This document shows, in pieces, positions 10,901 through 11,322 of a stretch of 11,322 bases of DNA. The DNA comes from Phoronis pallida (Eukaryota; Phoronida; Phoronidae), in contig JAOXYC010211128.1 in the NCBI GenBank assembly GCA_028565715.1, positions 1-11,322 of the forward strand, in the 5' to 3' direction. The position numbers were made by a program, and so were the translations under genes. The notes under the pieces are model-generated. The model was not told the origin of the DNA. It did no database searches and saw only the letters and a program-made list of their open reading frames with translations. The number at the start of each line of letters is the position of its first letter. Within the stretch, counting starts at the first letter, position 1.

Positions 10901-11221
10901 CCGTTCTTCTGCATTTCTTGTTTTTATCAAGCAATGATAATTGCAACTAAACATCACGTAAACAACAATAATTCTCTGGCCAAAAGCATTGTACTCGCCA
11001 AGATCTAAGCTCGGTTGCCATGACATCAAGATAACAACAATTCAACTATTACTCACAGAACCCTCGTCAAGAGACAAAGTACAATAATTCAGCTATTTTG
11101 TCTCAAGATGAGGACATGGTGTATAATACAGCGTTATGCTTGTTTTATTCATACCTTTGTCCTTCTTGCGTTTCTTACAGTCGAAGTCTAACCTCCTCCC
11201 TGATAGCTTCTTGCGATGATG
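1731..11221 (-). CDS. SH3GL/EndoA: Endophilin-A (SH3GL family), 3' part of the gene: C-terminal half of N-BAR, linker and SH3 domain
   Basis: Endophilin-A is a cytosolic membrane-bending protein of clathrin-mediated and fast endocytosis and of synaptic vesicle recycling. Its BAR dimer binds curved membrane, and its SH3 domain recruits dynamin and synaptojanin through proline-rich motifs (family knowledge). Five minus-strand exons (11221-11155, 4729-4629, 3809-3706, 2966-2815, 1921-1731) total 615 nt and join in phase to give 204 residues plus TGA. Residues 1-22 hold the BAR block [14 protein letters not shown]. Residues about 24-91 hold the last long BAR helix ([10 protein letters not shown], then [14 protein letters not shown]). 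Residues about 92-142 are the linker, and about 146-204 the SH3 domain. These blocks match known endophilin-A in order and spacing. Family members are about 350-370 residues, so about 150 N-terminal residues (H0 helix, first BAR half) lie beyond the window edge. No frameshift or internal stop is seen. Introns are 6425, 819, 739 and 893 bp. Optional microexons may lie in the first. Assignment to A1, A2 or A3 is not meaningful for a likely single-copy invertebrate gene. Confidence 0.95.
1919..1924 (-). promoter_or_regulatory. Tandem NAGNAG splice acceptor (CAGCAG)
   Basis: The minus strand at the start of the SH3 exon reads ttacttcaaCAGCAG|TTCAC. Splicing after the first CAG gives G|CA GTT (Ala-Val). 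Splicing after the second gives G|TT (Val). Both keep the frame, so the linker would read YHT-A-VHK or YHT-VHK. Such acceptors are a known source of single-residue variation in animals. Which is preferred cannot be read from the DNA. Confidence 0.7.
2024..2051. repeat. Dispersed copy of the 897-1038 repeat motif
   Basis: The segment ccaaaggtctgttctatg followed by atttttcaaa matches positions 942-968 with only a two-base swap (ggtctg for ggctcg). It lies in the intron just upstream of the SH3 exon and lacks the rest of the hairpin, so it looks like a solo fragment of the same family. Confidence 0.55.
2095..2190. repeat. Imperfect inverted repeat with gatatcagcc / tctggctcgatat motifs
   Basis: Arms of about 35 bp (agccagacac...atatcagcc and ggctgatatc...atctggct) face each other across a short T/G-rich spacer near 2131-2147. 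The right edge (ctgatatctggctcgatat) recurs near 3084-3105 as ctgattactggctcgatat, so this is a dispersed family. It is intronic. Confidence 0.45.
2224..2245. repeat. Perfect 10-bp palindromic hairpin
   Basis: cacagtttta and taaaactgtg are exact reverse complements separated by GG. It lies in the intron between two larger inverted repeats. The function is unknown. Confidence 0.6.
2301..2687. repeat. Large foldback (MITE-like) element, arms about 177 bp
   Basis: The left arm, about 2301-2477, and right arm, about 2513-2687, are reverse complements over nearly their whole length with few mismatches. Shared blocks include ttgatattttgatcaaatct, tgtgatgtcactggcac, ctaaacacattggaaaa and caagaaaattgccaaat. 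The central ~36 bases contain gccgggatccctac. No coding capacity is visible, so it would be non-autonomous. It sits wholly within the 893-bp intron between the linker and SH3 exons. Confidence 0.85.
2815..2966 (-). CDS. SH3GL/EndoA: Endophilin-A exon: BAR end and proline/serine-rich linker (152 nt)
   Basis: Acceptor ttgtttcag is followed by G, which completes the Arg codon split with the previous exon. Fifty codons and one base follow, ending ACACAG|gtatgg. The start [16 protein letters not shown] resembles the conserved end of the endophilin BAR region (SQPRREYQPK in vertebrates). The rest is low-complexity linker rich in Ser, Pro, Asn and Tyr, ending [12 protein letters not shown]. Linkers between BAR and SH3 are variable across the family, so conservation fades as expected. 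The final base pairs with either of two SH3-exon acceptors (see the NAGNAG site). Confidence 0.92.
3013..3105. repeat. Relative of the 2095-2190 repeat
   Basis: Contains catatatcagac, gcagatatcacccgtaggct and, at its right edge, ctgattactggctcgatat. These resemble the gatatcagcc and ctggctcgatat blocks of 2095-2190. It is intronic, immediately upstream of the linker exon on the transcript. Confidence 0.4.
3373..3414. repeat. Direct repeat of aagcttacacc
   Basis: aagcttacaccca near 3373 and aagcttacacctat near 3402 recur about 29 bp apart in the intron. It is short and probably of no consequence. Confidence 0.4.
3495..3660. repeat. Inverted repeat, arms about 45 bp, with GC-richer loop
   Basis: The left arm 3495-3539 (ggtctcaaactgggccaaca...ggcacacggac) pairs with the right arm 3614-3660 (gtccgtgtgcctgg...gttggcccagtatgagaacc). 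The loop of about 75 bp repeats the theme of caca and ccc words. It is more GC-rich than its surroundings, which suggests an inserted element. It sits about 45 bp below the donor of exon 3809-3706. Confidence 0.75.
3706..3809 (-). CDS. SH3GL/EndoA: Endophilin-A exon: last BAR helix, C-terminal part (104 nt)
   Basis: Acceptor cttgttttcag precedes GTTGAACAA in phase 0, and the exon ends CAGCAGAG|gtgagt with two bases of an arginine codon completed by the next exon. It encodes [20 protein letters not shown] and then [15 protein letters not shown]. This matches the family pattern [25 protein letters not shown], including the conserved EQ.SQL and YH.QA residues. The segment ends the BAR helix bundle and the dimerisation core. 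No residue appears lost. Confidence 0.94.
3914..4074. repeat. Imperfect palindrome centred near 4004
   Basis: gtttttttgagaaaat on the left faces attttctcaaaaaag on the right, and the inner segments aaactctgtcc and ggacatggttt also pair around gtcccaggac. Outer parts are more diverged (tgaatgcagtcaaaa against tttttgatggcaatca). The symmetry makes similar open frames appear on both strands, and neither is a gene. Confidence 0.6.
4462..4583 (-). repeat. tRNA-Asp-like sequence in an inverted duplication
   Basis: On the minus strand 4541-4471 has an A-box-like region (gagcttagtgatagag), an anticodon arm tctga-ctGTCaa-tcagg with a GTC (Asp) anticodon, and a perfect B box ggttcgattcc within a five-pair T arm. 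The acceptor ends (gagtggg and atccgtt) do not pair, so it is not a functional tRNA as drawn. The T-arm half is repeated in inverse orientation at about 4541-4583 (tcaggaggcctgggttcg...), giving 42-nt hairpin arms. It is best read as a tRNA pseudogene or SINE head that became a foldback. Confidence 0.65.
4629..4729 (-). CDS. SH3GL/EndoA: Endophilin-A exon: start of the last BAR helix (101 nt)
   Basis: Acceptor ttgttttcag leads into GT, which completes a glycine codon with the G of the previous exon. Thirty-three full codons follow, ending in phase 0 at donor AATGAT|gtgagt. It encodes [20 protein letters not shown] and then [13 protein letters not shown]. This corresponds to the vertebrate stretch KIPDEELRQALEKFEESKE...LLEMD, the start of the third BAR helix that packs in the dimer core. 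The EKFEES and NLLE motifs are conserved. The small residues SSIG replace the vertebrate KIP at the junction with the tip loop, exactly where the microexon candidates would insert. Confidence 0.94.
4901..4922. repeat. TAA microsatellite
   Basis: About seven TAA/AAT units in a row, followed by a GC-richer stretch (ggggtttgcgttcttgaagg). This junction could be the tail end of a short interspersed element, but no tRNA-like head is seen nearby. Confidence 0.7.
4980..6410. other. Intronic stretch, no gene
   Basis: AT-rich intron of endophilin-A. No coding exon with family similarity is seen. Around 6120-6410 base composition becomes more GC-rich and contains an 8-bp hairpin (aagactcc/ggagtctt, 6374-6406) next to the SINE. 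This part may be an older inserted repeat of unknown type. Confidence 0.5.
6411..6593 (+). mobile_element. tRNA-derived SINE with (GAT)n tail
   Basis: The plus strand carries an A-box-like ggttagcatagtgga near 6426-6440 and, about 30 bases on, a degenerate B box gggtttaatttcc (6459-6471), as in the tRNA head of a SINE. A unique body follows (about 6475-6575), ending in ggtgatgatgatgatga at 6576-6593, a simple-repeat tail typical of such elements. A 104-codon open frame runs through it by chance. Confidence 0.6.
6742..6755. repeat. Perfect 14-bp palindrome actccctagggagt
   Basis: An exact self-complementary sequence, flanked by weaker complementarity (aggctggatccg against gatccagagcct about 40 bp apart). 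It is probably the centre of a small foldback element at about 6726-6790. Confidence 0.5.
7048..7120 (+). repeat. Degenerate tRNA-like repeat (SINE head)
   Basis: Contains A-box-like ttagctcaattggtagaac and a T-arm-like gtggg-tttgagt-cccat with a B-box resemblance. The anticodon arm (cttgc...acaag) is mismatched at one pair, and the acceptor arms do not pair. This is a tRNA-derived repeat rather than a tRNA gene. A 10-bp palindrome follows at 7175-7195. Confidence 0.5.
7175..7195. repeat. Perfect 10-bp inverted repeat with 1-nt spacer
   Basis: gtccaaaatg and cattttggac are exact complements around a single G. It is about 55 bp after the tRNA-like sequence, between paired attaatttaa words, so it may be part of the same mobile element. 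Confidence 0.5.
7579..7587 (-). CDS. SH3GL/EndoA: Candidate 9-nt in-phase microexon, downstream copy (AAAAGCCAG)
   Basis: The minus strand reads cccacaactttcag|AAAAGCCAG|gtaaatgt. Joined to the flanking exons it gives GAA AAG CCA GGT, which is Glu-Lys-Pro-Gly, the same tripeptide as the copy at 8364-8372. The first codon differs synonymously (GAA against GAG). The intron sequence just upstream resembles that of the other copy: aattct, a T-rich stretch, then a catcac/gtcac motif before ctttcag. A tandem exon duplication is the simplest reading. Use of either or both would change the length of the BAR tip loop by three or six residues. Expression is not shown by the DNA. Confidence 0.62.
8118..8140 (-). 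other. Possible 23-nt frameshifting cassette (poison) exon
   Basis: The minus strand has a strong acceptor (gatttttttgctcag) followed by 23 bases (TTGGGGTAG...CATATACG) and a good donor (ACG|gtaagc). Twenty-three is not a multiple of three. If spliced between 11155 and 4729, the downstream reading shifts and meets a TGA inside exon 4729-4629, well upstream of later exon junctions, which in animals would predict nonsense-mediated decay. It lies between the two 9-nt microexon candidates. It could equally be a pseudo-exon that is never used. The support is splice-site quality only. Confidence 0.25.
8364..8372 (-). CDS. SH3GL/EndoA: Candidate 9-nt in-phase microexon, upstream copy (AGAAGCCAG)
   Basis: On the minus strand the sequence reads gtcactttcag|AGAAGCCAG|gtaaagat: a pyrimidine-rich acceptor, nine bases, and a near-consensus donor. 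The upstream exon ends with one base of a codon (G) and the next begins with GT. Inclusion therefore gives GAG AAG CCA GGT, inserting Glu-Lys-Pro before the glycine and keeping the frame. The insert sits directly after the basic tip loop (KKRKKDK). A near-identical candidate lies about 785 bp downstream. Nine bases cannot be recognised by coding similarity alone. The support is the pair of good splice sites, the correct phase, and the recurrence of the same nonamer with the same boundaries. Confidence 0.62.
8541..9640. other. Intronic stretch, no gene
   Basis: AT-rich intron with only short chance open frames, none with recognisable motifs or useful splice boundaries. No repeats of note were seen by eye. 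Confidence 0.45.
9735..10117. repeat. Large foldback element, arms about 110 bp
   Basis: The left part, about 9735-9817 (catgtaaaacaacaact... caaagctttgcaatgcactt), is an imperfect reverse complement of about 10029-10117 (aaaagtgcattgcaaagct...gttgcttacatga). The interior contains a separate perfect hairpin at 9824-9871. No open reading frame of note is present. It is a non-autonomous hairpin element in the endophilin intron. Confidence 0.7.
9824..9871. repeat. Perfect 23-bp hairpin with 2-nt spacer
   Basis: Left arm 9824-9846 (aaatcattataaaaagacaa, then ctt) and right arm 9849-9871 are exact reverse complements separated by AA. An 11-bp unit aaatcattata is also tandemly repeated just before it (9813-9823, 9824-9834). 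It lies inside the 9735-10117 foldback. Confidence 0.85.
10186..10487. repeat. Large foldback element, arms about 125 bp
   Basis: The left arm 10186-10307 begins ttggtcccgatc and ends gatttgagagctttt. The right arm 10357-10487 is its imperfect reverse complement and ends ggaccaa. Shared blocks include caaatcaactaga, gaacataact, cttgcatttgagtcaaaa, aatctgtaaggg and tgatttgagagctttt. The loop is about 50 bp. No coding capacity is seen and no clear target-site duplication was found. Confidence 0.85.
10500..11150. other. Intronic stretch, no gene
   Basis: AT-rich sequence immediately downstream (on the transcript) of exon 11221-11155. No additional exon or repeat is recognised. Confidence 0.45.
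11155..11221 (-). CDS. SH3GL/EndoA: Endophilin-A exon: BAR helix 2 end and basic tip loop (67 nt)
   Basis: This is the most upstream coding exon in the window. It begins in phase 0 after the acceptor tttgacag and ends after one base of the next codon at donor AAAG|gtatga. It encodes 22 residues: [14 protein letters not shown], then CKKRKKDK. The block is nearly identical to the vertebrate endophilin stretch HHLKKLEGRRLDFDYKKKR. In known endophilin BAR structures it forms the end of helix 2 and the positively charged loop at the distal tip of the crescent, which contacts acidic lipid. The run of basic residues (KKRKKDK) is kept here. The preceding exon is outside the window, and 11222-11322 is intron. 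Downstream the transcript crosses a 6.4-kb intron that contains the microexon candidates. Confidence 0.93.
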
Positions 11222-11322
11222 CTGTCAAAGAAAGAAGTTTTCAGTTACGGTAAAAGCTCGCCATTTTCGGACACTTGGAAATTAATTCAAAGCCTCAAAT
11301 TGAAATCTTGGACGAAATTGGC

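Overview
The window comes from an animal genome, not a microbe. It is AT-rich, has no long open reading frames, and contains short coding islands bounded by consensus GT/AG splice sites on the minus strand. It also carries tRNA-derived repeats and several large hairpin (foldback) elements. The one gene I can identify is the 3' part of an endophilin-A (SH3GL/EndoA family) gene on the minus strand. The protein resembles invertebrate and vertebrate endophilin-A about equally in its conserved blocks. The repeat content suggests a marine invertebrate such as a mollusc, other lophotrochozoan or invertebrate deuterostome, but I cannot name the species.

Reading the gene 5'->3' on the minus strand, five exons join without a phase error: 11221-11155, 4729-4629, 3809-3706, 2966-2815 and 1921-1731. 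They encode the last 204 residues: the end of the N-BAR domain, a proline/serine-rich linker, and a complete C-terminal SH3 domain ending in a TGA stop. The N-terminal part (amphipathic helix H0 and the first half of the BAR domain, about 150 residues by comparison with the family) lies beyond position 11322. Sequence below 1731 is 3' UTR and then downstream DNA with no recognised gene.

The most interesting region is the 6.4-kb intron 11154-4730. It contains two separate 9-nt microexon candidates, AGAAGCCAG at 8372-8364 and AAAAGCCAG at 7587-7579. Each has a good acceptor and donor, each fits the phase of the flanking exons, and both would insert the same tripeptide, Glu-Lys-Pro. Their flanks look related, which suggests a tandem microexon duplication. 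The insertion falls in the basic loop at the distal tip of the BAR arm, a part of endophilin that touches the membrane. A 23-nt cassette with strong splice sites (8140-8118) lies between them and would shift the frame to an early stop, so it may be a poison exon. The SH3 exon begins at a tandem NAGNAG acceptor that can add or drop one alanine in the linker.

The rest is introns and repeats: a 41-bp tandem repeat in a foldback element (about 897-1038) with a dispersed relative at 2024-2051, large imperfect inverted repeats at 2301-2687, 3495-3660, 3914-4074, 9735-10117 and 10186-10487, a tRNA-Asp-like hairpin at 4462-4583, a tRNA-derived SINE with a GAT tail at 6411-6593, another tRNA-like repeat at 7048-7120, and a TAA microsatellite.
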